DNA of 64,000 nucleotides from Gymnopus androsaceus JB14 (Eukaryota; Basidiomycota; Agaricomycetes; Agaricales; Omphalotaceae), in NCBI GenBank assembly GCA_009733575.1, contig ML769415.1, forward strand, positions 262,524 to 326,523, read 5' to 3'. The notes under the pieces are model-generated. The model was not told the DNA's origin. It saw only the letters and a list, made by a program, of their open reading frames with translations, and did no database searches. Positions 46,690-57,500 of this stretch are shown piece after piece. Each line of letters starts with the position of its first letter. Position 1 is the first letter of the stretch. Made by a program: the position numbers and the translations under genes.

Positions 46690-47006
46690 TGAGCTAATTT
46701 ACATTGTTCCACAAGTAAAAAAACTCTGTCTGTAGGACAGATGCAGGAAAAACTGTGCAGATCAGTTACTGTAATTATACCCTACCCGCTCATTACATTT
46801 CTACTTACTTCTGTAATCGCAATATCAGTCTTATTCTTATTCTCTTGCTACATAGTTTTGTTTTGTACTCAGTTCAGTCGTCTATATGTGATTCATAACA
46901 AGCAAGTTGTGTATTTCATCAAGTCATTACATCCGCCAATTAATCGATTCAACGCGCACACTGCAACGTTGGTGGTACAAAATAGTAGTAGTGGTATAAC
47001 CGTCCA
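46690..47006. other. Convergent 3' spacer
   Basis: 3' regions of the transporter and the small basic protein gene. Pyrimidine-rich on the plus strand, no gene recognised. Confidence 0.4.
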
Positions 47007-47654
47007 TTAAACGGTAGAACTGTCCATGCCTTCCAGCTGCCACTGCGCTATGCTGTGGAAGGCACACAACAATAAAGGAGAACCTCCCGCAGAGATCGAC
47101 CTCGTCCGCGGAACCCTCCAACTAAGCTCATCCACAACCTTCTTCGTATTCCTGCGCCTCTCCGGAAGCCTTCCCGTTGTACGTCTTTGCGCAGCTGGCT
47201 GAGAGTTCCATATCGGTGACGGCGACAAAGGCTTTCGGTCACCTTCTGTCGAACGCATCTCATCAGCAGAAGCATGTGCTTTGGTATGCTGTTTGTGTTC
47301 GATTGCCTTCCTCTGTTTACGGCTAAGCACGATTTCAGGAATGGTGTCCTTCAAGTGCTCGCGGTGGTCGGGAGAAAAGACTACGAGGGGAGATTTCGAG
47401 AGCAGGAGGATATCCTGGATTGAGTAGATTGGGAGACGAGGGGATTCTAAGCGATGATCAGCTTCAAGCTCCATCTTGTCAATGAAAGAAAAGCACAAAC
47501 CTATACTCGACTCATGCTGGCTAGTAGGTGAAGCAGATCTCGGTGAAACCGAGCCTGTACTAGAAGCATCGCTGCGACTTGAGCTCCGCTTGTGTACAGG
47601 AACATACAAGCCAGATTGAGCTGCAGCTTGAGTGTTCATGGATACAGAAGGCAT
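47007..47654 (-). CDS. Small basic protein of unknown function
   Basis: Start ATG 47654 (MPSVSMNTQAAAQSGLYVP) or 47639. After a Ser-rich segment (KRSSSRSDASSTGSVSPRS) comes a likely 66-bp in-frame intron (about 47444-47509), then LPIYSIQDILLLSKSPLVV, IPEIVLSRKQRKAIEH, a His/Lys-rich linker, and a basic C-terminus (RRTTGRLPERRRNTKKVV then DELSWR). Ends TAA-type stop at 47007. The core 'SxxxLLxLxxSPL ... PEIVxxRKQRKAxE' is a pattern I have seen in unnamed basidiomycete proteins. The basic tail suggests a nucleic-acid-binding or nuclear role, but that is inference. Confidence 0.65.
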   Translation of the reverse strand: MPSVSMNTQAAAQSGLYVPVHKRSSSRSDASSTGSVSPRSASPTSQHESSIGLCFSFIDKMELEADHRLESPRLPIYSIQDILLLSKSPLVVFSPDHREHLKDTIPEIVLSRKQRKAIEHKQHTKAHASADEMRSTEGDRKPLSPSPIWNSQPAAQRRTTGRLPERRRNTKKVVDELSWRVPRTRSISAGGSPLLLCAFHSIAQWQLEGMDSSTV

Positions 47655-48231
47655 TGATAGAAGAGAGATCAAGGTCGAGAGTAGAAATAACCGACTCGGA
47701 AAGCTGTTAAAGGTGCTTGGAAAACTGGGGAAAAGGTAGATAGAGTGAGTGCCATTTATACACTTTTGGTTGACACCATTATGGCCAGAGCCACATTGCA
47801 AAGTACGTGGCCCTACGGGCACAGTCGCTGAATCATAACAAGACCGTCATGGCAGTTTATCGAAGCTTCGCGAATGATCCGGAGCTTTCCACGCTTTTCC
47901 TTCGGCTTCGGGTAATTTCGTCCTCCCCCGATCGGATTCACTAACTCACTAATAGCTGTTGACGCAACGACCGGAGGTTTATTCGCAAGTTTATTCGAGG
48001 AATCCTTCGCGATTGCACGATGTCGGAGTCCTTATGGGCACGAATGATGAATCATCCTGCAGGGACCTTTGTCAGTGTTCTTAAAGCTTGGGCCGTGAGA
48101 TGACCAAGCACAATAGGCAATGAGTAGTGGTCGTATTAATATGTATATACAATAAGCATGCAGATGTAGTAAGTATAGGCTAACACGGGTGGACAGCGAG
48201 TCCTTTTAGGCAACAGCTTGAACAGGATTCC
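47655..48231. other. Spacer
   Basis: Upstream of the small basic protein gene and 3' of MAM33; nothing recognised. Confidence 0.4.
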
Positions 48232-49367
48232 TTACGCGTCAACGAAGCCCTTGACACCCTCTAGCCATTTGACATACTCCTAAAGAAACACCGTGGGTCA
48301 ATACAAGCATAATAAGAAAAAGATGTTGGATTTACCGCTTGCTCCTTGAACTCGGCGAACTCTGGGATGAACAGAGCCAGGGACTCATTGACTCCTCGCT
48401 CCTGCAAGAACTTGTCAAATTCGTCCTGAAGGCTGACATCGAGAGTGTCGAACTACGAGGAAGTATCATATCAGCAATGAACTTGGACTACATTGGAAAC
48501 ACGTACTTGAGGACCCATGTAGATTCCCCTGCGCTTCCAGTCGGCTTCAGCGGTCGAATGGTTAACAAGGTTGCCATCCTGGTAGTAGGCAATGTTCTCG
48601 AGAACGAATTGACCTTCTTGACACATCATGTCAATAGCTAGTGCTGCAGGTGAGTTCGACTACAATAGTAGACACATTAGAACGACAGCAGCAGATACAG
48701 CCTGGAATACACAAACCTTGGTGATGCTTAGCGAGGCGCGAATAGGGTAGGTAGTAAGAACTTCCTCCTCTTGCGCGGCATCTTCCTCTCCTTCCTCGGA
48801 AGCTGACTCGTTGTCAAGTCCCTCATCATGCTCACCACGGACATCGACAATTGAGAAAGTCAAACGCATGCTAGATAATAATGGAGTTTAGAGCAGTTCA
48901 ACAAAAGAGTCCAGTCGGGTATGTACTTTTCGTTACCAAACTTTCGTGAAAGCGTTACTTCATCGTTGTAAGGGATGTCCTCAATCTGCAAGGAGTATGT
49001 TCAGTGGTACGAGGGTATTTAACGCAGATATACTGACCTGCCATTTACCCTGAGCCTTGAACTCCCGTAAAAAGTCAGGCTCCTTGTCTGAATCCGCAAC
49101 GCTTTCCTTCTCGTATTTCAACTCTTCCGAAAGCGAATTTGAGAGGGCTACATCAGCTTTTTGATAAAAGCGTCAAACCAAAAGCCAATAATCATGGAAT
49201 AACACAACACATACCAGTTCCTTGACCAAATGACCTAGCAGACGCAGAAAACGCTCTGACTTGAACTGAGGAAACGAGGCGGCTTCGAGCAGCCAAGGAG
49301 GCAGAGCGAGACGCAGCTACGCGACAAGACACGGTCGAGAGCTGACGGAGAGCACGAATTGCAGACA
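48232..49367 (-). CDS. MAM33: Mitochondrial matrix acidic protein MAM33/p32 (C1QBP family)
   Basis: Trimeric acidic matrix protein that supports mitochondrial translation and ribosome assembly. The ATG at 49367 opens a classic mitochondrial presequence (MSAIRALRQLSTVSCRVAAS, later VRAFSASARSFGQ). Then ALSNSLSEELKYEKE, PDFLREFKAQGKWQIEDIPY, NDEVTLSRKFGNEKMRLTF, the acidic insert NESASEEGEEDAAQEEE, MMCQEGQFVLENIAYY, WKRRGIYMGPQ, FDTLDVSLQDEFDKFLQERG, and the conserved C-terminus EFAEFKEQAEYVKWLEGVK with FVDA, TAA 48232-48234. Seven or so exons with short introns, all in frame. Length about 270 residues, as expected. Confidence 0.9.
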
Positions 49368-50933
49368 TGAGATCGGAAAGAAAATTTTTTGAGTTGGATG
49401 CGAGGATGCAACTAAATTGCCGCCCGTCTAGCATCAATGTCATGCCGAAAATAACCGCCGGGACCTCACATGACTTTTCTTAGCGGCAACTACGGCTACG
49501 TACGGAGTACGGAGGCAGACGGAAGCTTGGCTGGTTGGCGCCAAGGGCGGCCTCTTGCGGCCCTGGCTTGCTCTCCCCAAGTGTCAGTGTTGAACTTGGG
49601 TACTGCCACCGAAAATCCAATCTAATCCACTCGGGAAGCAATCGGGAAGGCAAGCTCAGAAGCCCTTCGATCGATGTTCGAATTAATTGAGTGCCCTAGA
49701 TAGGCTACTTGACCAAAGGGGGGAAGGAAGTACAGTACTTATCAGCTTCAGTTTCTTCGAAAGTTCGCTGATTTGATACCCCCGGATTTAAAGGACGATT
49801 CAAAAATGCCGGATTACCGGGTCCATTTCGATGTCCTGATCAAAAAACCCATCTGCCAAAAGATGCAAGTACAAGTTCAATGCAACGCTCCATCCCAACT
49901 CCATCCTATAACCGATTTGGTAAAGTCAAAACCTTCAAGCCCGAGGAGACTTCAGCATCAGAGCGCCCAGCGTTCGGCCAAATTCATCCCCCGATAAAAG
50001 TGCGCCCTAGACTCTACTGAGATGAAATACAACCATTGAGGATGAATGACTCGAAGAAATAATAGATTACAGTCTGAAATATCTATGAGGGGCTGTTACA
50101 ATTAAAAGTAATACAGGATGTAAATCTATCATCGAACGACAGTACATGGGAGCAAGGAGGTGTCAGGATTGTCAACAGAACGACTTGGTCTCTGTTGAAC
50201 GTTTTCCCTCCACTAATAAATTATGAGTATGTAACTCGCAAAAAACGGCCTTAACATATCCACCATCTTCACGTTCTGTCATGATCTGCTCGTCGATTGC
50301 AGAGAGCGGTTTGGCCCTGAGTCGCCCATGGAAAACGTCGGATCCAGTGCAACGCAAGCGACGGCGAAAAGACAGGTACGTGGAGAGTGGCGGACATTGA
50401 ACTGGATGAAAAGAGAGATGGTAACAAGGTTGAGCGACAGACGGAGGACAAGCTGATCCAAGCAGCTGAACATTTTGAATGTCCAGATGATATAAGGCAT
50501 CCAGGCGGACAATACTAGTTCAAATCAACCCCGCTGTCTGAAACATCGCTTTGATGCGAGCGATGACATTATAATTGATGAAAGTCGCTGTAGTGTTCGT
50601 AGTGTTGATATCTGAGACGTGCGTTCCCAAGCGTAGAAATTAGAAGTAAAGATCCAACAGTGAGAAGTCAAGCAAGATCAGTGATTTGGTTGGGGTTGCT
50701 TTAGCCAATGAAATTCGCTGAAGCATCAAAAATGTGCAGAAATTCCCATTCGATGATGTTGGAGTAGCATTCCTCTACGATGCCTGGACCCTTGGCGACC
50801 AGAGCCGTTTCTATACCGGAGAATGCTCGTCATGCAGATCTCAGTAGTATCTGCGATTTCCACATGTGCACTGCAGCGCAGGGGGACAGAGACATTCGCT
50901 GTGACAGACACGTCAAACATCATCATTATCTCA
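49368..50933. other. 1.6 kb spacer
   Basis: Upstream of MAM33 and 3' of the Zn2Cys6 gene at 50934. Open frames on either strand lack family-like sequence. Part (about 50480-50930) may be spliced 3' untranslated sequence of the regulator gene. Confidence 0.4.
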
Positions 50934-51705
50934 TTAGATGAATACGCACCCTGCGGAGTACTGGCCCTGAGATACGGGCGGAGCAGCCATCGACAATCCG
51001 TCCCAGTCAGCATAACCAGGATCCCGGCTGTAATAATGTCCTGGGTCAGGTCCAGGGTTCAGCATGCCAGGCATCCCCGAGCTGAGACCGCCGTATGGGG
51101 ATCGAACGGTTTACGGAGATATTGGGCATATGGCCCATGTGGGAGTTAGGATGCATCATACCATCGTGGAAGTTTCCGTTGGATGGGCTATAGGAATCGT
51201 AGTAATGCGTGCTCTCTACAGGAGACGAATCAGAGTATGAGCTGTGAGAGGATGAATATTGTCCATCGAAGGAAGGATACGGTTCGGATTGCGAGTTTCG
51301 TGAATGGAAGGAGGATGAGAGAGGCGAATATCTAGGTTGGGAAGGTGCGCCAGAGGCACGCGATTTTCCGTTCATATCTGGAGCTGAAGAGGATGGATAG
51401 ATGGTAGAACTCAGAGAGCCGGAACGGCTCCGTGAATCGCTAGGTGCGTTATGGGAGATGGCCACATATTCACAATGAAGCTTTCTCGTTACGCAGCGCT
51501 GACAAGGATGGTCAGGATAGCGCTTGCTAGAATCACACTGCAAAAATGGTTAGTGGCGAGCCTTCCCTGACAAAGCAGTATTCACCTTGATTTTCCGAGC
51601 GCGACAATTTGTACACGCCATGGGATTTCTCTGATGACCAGCTTTTTTGCTGGAAGAACCTGAGGTAGCAGAAGTCGATGGGCTTTGTTGACGAGAGGGC
51701 ATCAT
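50934..51705 (-). CDS. Small Zn2Cys6 transcription regulator (with one frame break)
   Basis: Nuclear regulator with a fungal binuclear cluster at its N-terminus. The ATG at 51705 or 51702 (MPSRQQSPSTSATSG) leads to NPMACTNCRARKIK; an intron (about 51541-51588) is followed by CDSSKRYPDHPCQRCVTRK with LHC. Spacing is C-x2-C-x6-C-x10-C-x2-C-x6-C. A serine/tyrosine-rich low-complexity tail follows. In the assembled frame it stops at 51046 after DAWHAEPWT. One base fewer in the GGGG run at 51097-51100 (CCCC on the coding strand) would continue NRSIPYGGLSSGMPGML and a further Gly/Pro/Tyr-rich tail to TAA 50934-50936. That tail looks more natural, so I give the longer range. Confidence 0.75.
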
Positions 51706-52942
51706 AAGAGATTGGAGTAGAACAAAGTCAACACACACCCACTTAATATATATATCTCTGCGCAATTCCTTTTTAAGGTTCGGAGACCGTAAGAATTAAT
51801 TCCAAACAAGCGTCACTTGAAACAATTGTCAAGATGCTCAGATCATCAATGATCTAATGTACGTACTTGACGAAAACGACTCTATTGTAGTATCCTGAAT
51901 TCAATACAACACCTTTTTCAAAGGAGAAGGATCATTTCATTCTGGATCAATTTGAGCGCCTGTGTAGAACATTGTACATAGCAAAGTGTTACTTACTCTT
52001 CATTAGCGACTATTAACAGTGCAATTCAGTAGGATGCGTAGAGCAAAAGCTCCGGCCTGCGAATATGCAAGGGTAGTAAATTATCCGTTGTACATATCCG
52101 ATGATGCGAGTATTCATATTTGAATACTCAAGTAAGTATTCAAGTGAGCAAGGTACACTTTCTGGCAACTTGCTGGTTCATTCAATCGAAATCTTTGATG
52201 GTTGCGAGCTTGCGACCGTACATTGTATGCAGTTGTTTGTACCATTTCAGGATCCTCGGCGTTTTTGGACAGTGTCCAAAAGTAATAATATTTGGGGGCA
52301 GAAGTATCATGCAGATAGATAGAACCACGCACCAGTGCGTAACCTCTGAAACGACTGCAGTAACCATAGCCAGAGCCACGATAATCACGGTTTCGATGCT
52401 TATGTATGGGTTAGCTACCAGTCAATGGGATACATACAATAAAGTTTGACCGAAGACTTGAAGCTGTTGAACCACATCAAGATTTGGCGCATCACAAGCT
52501 GAACAGAGTAAAAACTTTCTCACGAATGTGGCCGACGAAAGGCGCCTACTCCGACTGTCGCCCTCGGCCAATTCCGTCTAAATCGACACTTCAGTATTTT
52601 AGCATACATGGCTGCAGATGACCACTCACTCAGTTTCACAACTCCCAACCATTATATTAATGGTGCAATTTTGACCATGGCAGCTTGAGAGTCTACGACA
52701 CAACATTCACGTCGAGCTCTTGATCACAAGTCGAGTGACTGTAGAGCCTAGAGCCTGGGCGCTGATCCTTGACCATATTGGATAAATTACAGGTGGTACA
52801 TCATGGATCCAATGATAATAAAAATCCAAAGGGAGAACGGGTGGAAAAACGGAGTTATTCCAGCGCTGAGGCTGAGGATAGCAAAGTGTTCGCGCAACAT
52901 ATACGAAGACAGACAAAGATCGAGTCATCTTGGAATAACGAG
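51706..52942. other. Spacer
   Basis: 1.2 kb upstream of the Zn2Cys6 gene. No gene, RNA or mobile element recognised; AT-rich with scattered short repeats of AAGTATTCAAGT (about 52130-52145). Confidence 0.4.
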
Positions 52943-53279
52943 ACAAAATCGACCGAAACGAGAGAAAATGATGTCGGCGCACCGAGAGTTTTTAGACCAA
53001 CAACAGGGTCCAGAGGGCCCGGTATAAGGTCAAAAAGCACAAGGAACGCCAAAAGACAGAAATCAACAAGACAAGAGAGAAAACTGTGTCAGCGAACCCA
53101 AAGTTTTTGGACCAACAACAGGGTCCAGAGGGCCCGGTATAAGGTCAAAAAGCACAAGGAACGCCAAAAGACAGAAATCGACAAGATGAGAGAGAAAACC
53201 GTGTCAGCGAACCCAGAGTTTTTGGACCAACAACAGGGTCCAGAGGGCCCGGTATAAGGTCAAAAAACACAAGGAACGA
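52943..53279. repeat. Tandem minisatellite, 115-bp unit, about 2.9 copies
   Basis: The word CCAACAACAGGGTCCAGAGG starts at 52997, 53112 and 53227, exactly 115 bp apart. Copies 2 and 3 are almost identical and copy 1 diverges in its 5' half. Each unit carries GGTATAAGGTCAAAAA and an AGAGAGAAAA purine tract. Lies in the 3' flank of the regulator gene at 53389-54582. Confidence 0.9.
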
Positions 53280-53388
53280 ACAGCAAAATCAGTATTTTTG
53301 TGCAATATTTAAGAAAACAGAAAAAGGAAGACTTTACAGCTTGGTAGAACCATAAATATATCACGAGAGAGTAGAAAAAACCATCTGG

Positions 53389-54582
53389 TCAGTCGTTCAT
53401 AGCAGGAGACCTGTCATGTTCTTTAATAGCGGCGCTATCTGTTGATGCGGCCTCGGCATCGGTTTCACCGGCATTATCATCCTTGCTCGCATCCTGGGGA
53501 ATGGCAGATGGGGTCCCAGCCCGGCTGTCATTCTGAATGGTAGTACCAGCAACTTCTTCAGAACTCTTGTCAGTCGCAGATACAGTCCCAGCCTCCGCCG
53601 CCTGTGGCTGTAAAGCTGGCGGAGGAAGAGGGTGTGTACCTAGCGGAGGAAGTTGAAAGATAGCTGCTCCTGCAGGATATCCCGGGTACGGCGCGAAACC
53701 GCCAATGTAGAAAGGCATGAGTGTTGGTGTCCCAGAAGGAGCAGATCCATCTGCATTAGCCTGCGGTTCAGGGAGAGGATAGCCCGGAGGAATGTAAATA
53801 GGATAGAAGCCTTCCGGCGGAGCGAACTGAGGCACAGTAGGAACAGCAGCCGAAGTCGTAGCTGCATTTGGTGGAGGTGGAGGCGAGCTTTGAGGCCATT
53901 CTCCGCCTTCCGAAGTGGATTGCGAGGAGTTATAATCTATAGAGATTGGATAAGCTCATGAACTACATGGAGAGAGAGAAAAAAGACGAACCAAAGTTAT
54001 CATCCTGAGATTTATTCTTCCGTTTGTATGGTCCTCTCTTGATACCCTTCTTTCGCTCTTTCCGTTGACCGTCCGCACATGAATCGGCCATACCGTACTT
54101 TTTGCATCGCTCGCAAGGCCGGGTTTCGTCACAGCGTTTACAAGCAGCAGCACAATTGGTACACTGTATCGAGTTTCAGAGAAACATTCAAGGAAACACG
54201 AACGATTAACTTACTGCCATTTTCACTTGCCGTCGTTTGGGCTTCGAAGAAGCAGGCGTCGGTGGTACTACAGCAGGAGCAGCTACACAAAAGTTAATGC
54301 AAATTAGAAAAAGAGGAAGCAGAGCATACGTTGAGGAGGAGGGAAGGCATAGACCATTCCAGGAGGAGGATACAATATCGGATAAGGTAACGGAGTAGGG
54401 GCGGATCCTTCTCCTTGCTGGCCATCGGTGGCAGGAGGAGGAAATGCGAAGAAAGGAGGATATCCAGGTGGCAGAGGAGGAAAAGATCCATTAAAAGGAG
54501 GGAGTTGAATAGGAGCAGGAGCAGAAGCAGGCTCAGGTGCAGCAGCTGAATTTGTGGCCGTCTTTGGTTGTTCGGTTGTCAT
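53389..54582 (-). CDS. Zn2Cys6 transcription regulator with proline-rich flanks
   Basis: The ATG at 54582 starts MTTEQPKTATNSAAAPEPAS and a proline-rich stretch (PPLPPGYPPFFAFPPP). An intron (about 54284-54332) leads to PASSKPKRRQVKMA. After a second intron (about 54163-54216) comes the cluster CTNCAAACKRCDETRPCERC with KKYGMADSC, canonical C-x2-C-x6-C-x5-C-x2-C-x8-C plus one extra Cys. A basic ERKKGIKRGPYKRKNK nuclear signal follows. The rest is Gly/Pro/Tyr-rich (EGFYPIYIPPGYPLPEP) and an acidic Ala/Asp tail ending HDRSPAMND, TGA 53389-53391. The cluster with trailing KRGPYKRK is, as I recall, a conserved Agaricomycete regulator type. Targets unknown. Confidence 0.85.
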
Positions 54583-57500
54583 GTTGGCTGCAGACTGCGA
54601 GCAACTACGACTGGAAACATTGCAGAGAAGCGATATTAAAAAAATAGTATAATTGAAGGTCAATTAGAGAGTTAATTTAAATCAAAAGGCAAAATTGCTC
54701 ACTCCGGTTTAAATCCTAGCGGCGCTCAGACTTTCTTCAAGTCCGCTTTCAAGCTCAGAATAGGGTTTCACAGGCTGATTTGTCACCCAATCCACTTTCC
54801 ACTTCCACTACCCGCTACTTCGTCCAGTTATCGAGAAACACTGCGTAATACTGCGAAAATACTAGTAGGAAAGAATTGGAAAAGAAATGGAACTGGCAGA
54901 GAGCAGGAGCTGCACGTGCGAAAGCACTTTACTGAACTTGGATTTCTGAACCTTATTCTCAATGGCTTCAAAGGCTGCAATCTTCCTACGCCTGCCTTTC
55001 TAGAGTAACATTCATTGTTCTCAAGATCGGACCACAAACCCGTATGGCTCTTGAACTCTGATTTGACAAAAGATCACCTTTGCCATTGCTCAATGTATGC
55101 ACGATTCTACAGACCATTGCTGGTGCAGGTTTCAATCGTGCACTGTGAACGCAAACACAGTGAGTCTTCCTGGGTCCTGATGCCTCGTCTTTTTTTTGAA
55201 CAATGACGCTACAGCGCGCACATTTCATCTGCTCTTGACACCAGAATTTTGACAAATAACATGTCAAGGCGTGGAATAAATTGACCATGGTAGAGCGCTG
55301 TATTCATCATGTCCACATTAATGTGCGCTCTGAGTGACATCAGTGTGCAGTGTGCAGAAGGAGATGGCTTCTATATCACTTTCCAGCTCGTTGAACACGA
55401 TTCCAGTGTCTGGTCGCGTCGATAGTTTGGTTCGTCCCATCATCACGCAAGCGCTGCTATAGTAATACGTCCAAGTTAGGCTTGTAACCCTGGTTTTTTT
55501 CCAGGCCAAGTGTTCCGCAAAAAAATCGTTATGTTTTATGAACTCCGCTCGTATAATCCTCAAGCCTTTAAAAGGATATCCCTTGATTTCGGGGTTTTCT
55601 GAATATGATAACCTGTGTAAGCATCTGTTTACTGCGCCGTGTCAATGGCCGCGCCGCTCAATGGCCAAAAGCCAAAGCGATGTCTTTCCATATCAAAATG
55701 AACAGAGCCAGCTTAATGACAAAGATATGCCATCTAGAGCGCTATGACGAGCAGCAGATTCAGAATGGACTCGGTGGTATTTTGTATTAATCCCGGTCCA
55801 ACTTCAAGCCAGATCTCTACGATCACCATGATCCTTTTGGTAACTAGGAAAATACCTCCCAAAATTACCTGTGATCCTGGTCGCGCAATATATCTTTAAT
55901 GAGCCTCAGCTCGTGTTACACGGTTGGTGGCGCTGCAAAAAGGAGACCATACGGCCTATAATATCTGGATTTTTTGGCCGTACTCTGCCTGTCCGTGCGT
56001 TGCGGTCTCGTTAAAGGTTCATCGGGTTAGGGGGGCAACTATCACACAAGCAACTATCAGATAATGGTGTTCCGAACCTACTTGTTCTTAACCGAACTTC
56101 CGTCTTGAGGCGCACAGAAATTTAAAACACCTGTGCACCACCAATTGACAGATGCGCACTTTTTTTCGAGGTCGGCCTCGTTGAGACCCCCGAAGCACCC
56201 CATTCCTTGGGATGAACCACTTGACTCTCAAAATAGCAAGTCATTGAATATCTTCTATGGCGATCCCAATGTCTTCATCGCTCTTCTTGTTTTTTAAAAA
56301 ATCCCAGTGACAACTACCCTCATGTTCTCAAGAAAACTGTACATCAAGAACGGTGTCTATCTCTACTACGAGTAATGACAGTTGCGATGTTTGCAAATGA
56401 AGTTTTGGTACTATGTAGCTCTCGGAAACTTCAGGCTTGCGACCGAGATATCTGTCTTCGTTCCAATGACACTCCCATGGGTTATGGTGTTCCGCTATGG
56501 TCGATTATGCAAGCGATGATCTTCTCCCGCGAGGCAGGCTTCCTAGTTTTAGCAGAACGCGCATACATACCGTCAGTTTGACTTGATTCTACCTGACAAT
56601 TACAAGGCTTTCTTTCGAAGTACTGTATCAAGGCCAATATACGTTCGCTCTCATTCTTTAGCCACGTATGCACATAATTTATTACACCATCCTCAATGAA
56701 ATAAAGATTCACAGATTCGGCGTTGACCCTGAACATGACAAGCTGAGTTATATCTCGTGTCTTCGACGAAAGCCTTGCTTTCAGGAATATTCACCGGCGG
56801 AAAATAGAAACCATGCTTCAGCCGCCGAATGAGCTGTTCACGTCCGACTAGTTACACTTTATACACTGCTTCTGAAACGAGGACATTCCCGAGTACTGGT
56901 AGGGCTATGGACACCTGCATATACACGTCTACATTGATCGCAGACCTAGGAGTTTGCGACGTGATAATTTGGTTGCTATCCCTGGCTCAAATCCCAAACA
57001 ACTAAGTAAACCCATCTACGGAGCTTCTAAGATTAACGCTATGTGACAGAAAGCTCCTCTATGGATGGAGCCTAAAGTACATTTGGCAGGATGGCAGGAG
57101 AGTAAGCACTGGTCTGTGACCTCTCCGGCCAGTTCTCGCCATCCGGGGAAATTTATTTTGTCTTTGGGAATAATCCTTACATACCGTCAACTGGCTTCTC
57201 GAATCCAGTCTCCTTCAACACTGTATAGCGAGCTGTACGTACATCTTCACGACTTTAGATGCAAGACTTCCGTGAAGCTCCTAAGATTGACAGCTCTTGA
57301 TTCCTATTCACTCAGTCCCTCCTCAACTTCAAGACCGCCAGCGAGGTACATATTTCTGTCCAGATTCGTATCAGCGCGTAAAGATCAGTGGACACTGGAA
57401 TCGATCGAGTGATGTCAATGGCTGTATTGACGCTTTGAAAGAAATAGCTATCCTTGCTTTGACAATGTTTCTCTAACAGCGACTGAATACTTGACAGGAT

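Noticed and set aside
52769..53257. 162-codon open frame over the minisatellite
   Set aside because: Its length comes from tandem copies of a 115-bp unit; the protein is a repeat artefact with no start context.
57065..57412. 115-codon open frame in the gene desert
   Set aside because: Low-complexity Ser/Arg/Leu composition and no recognisable motif.
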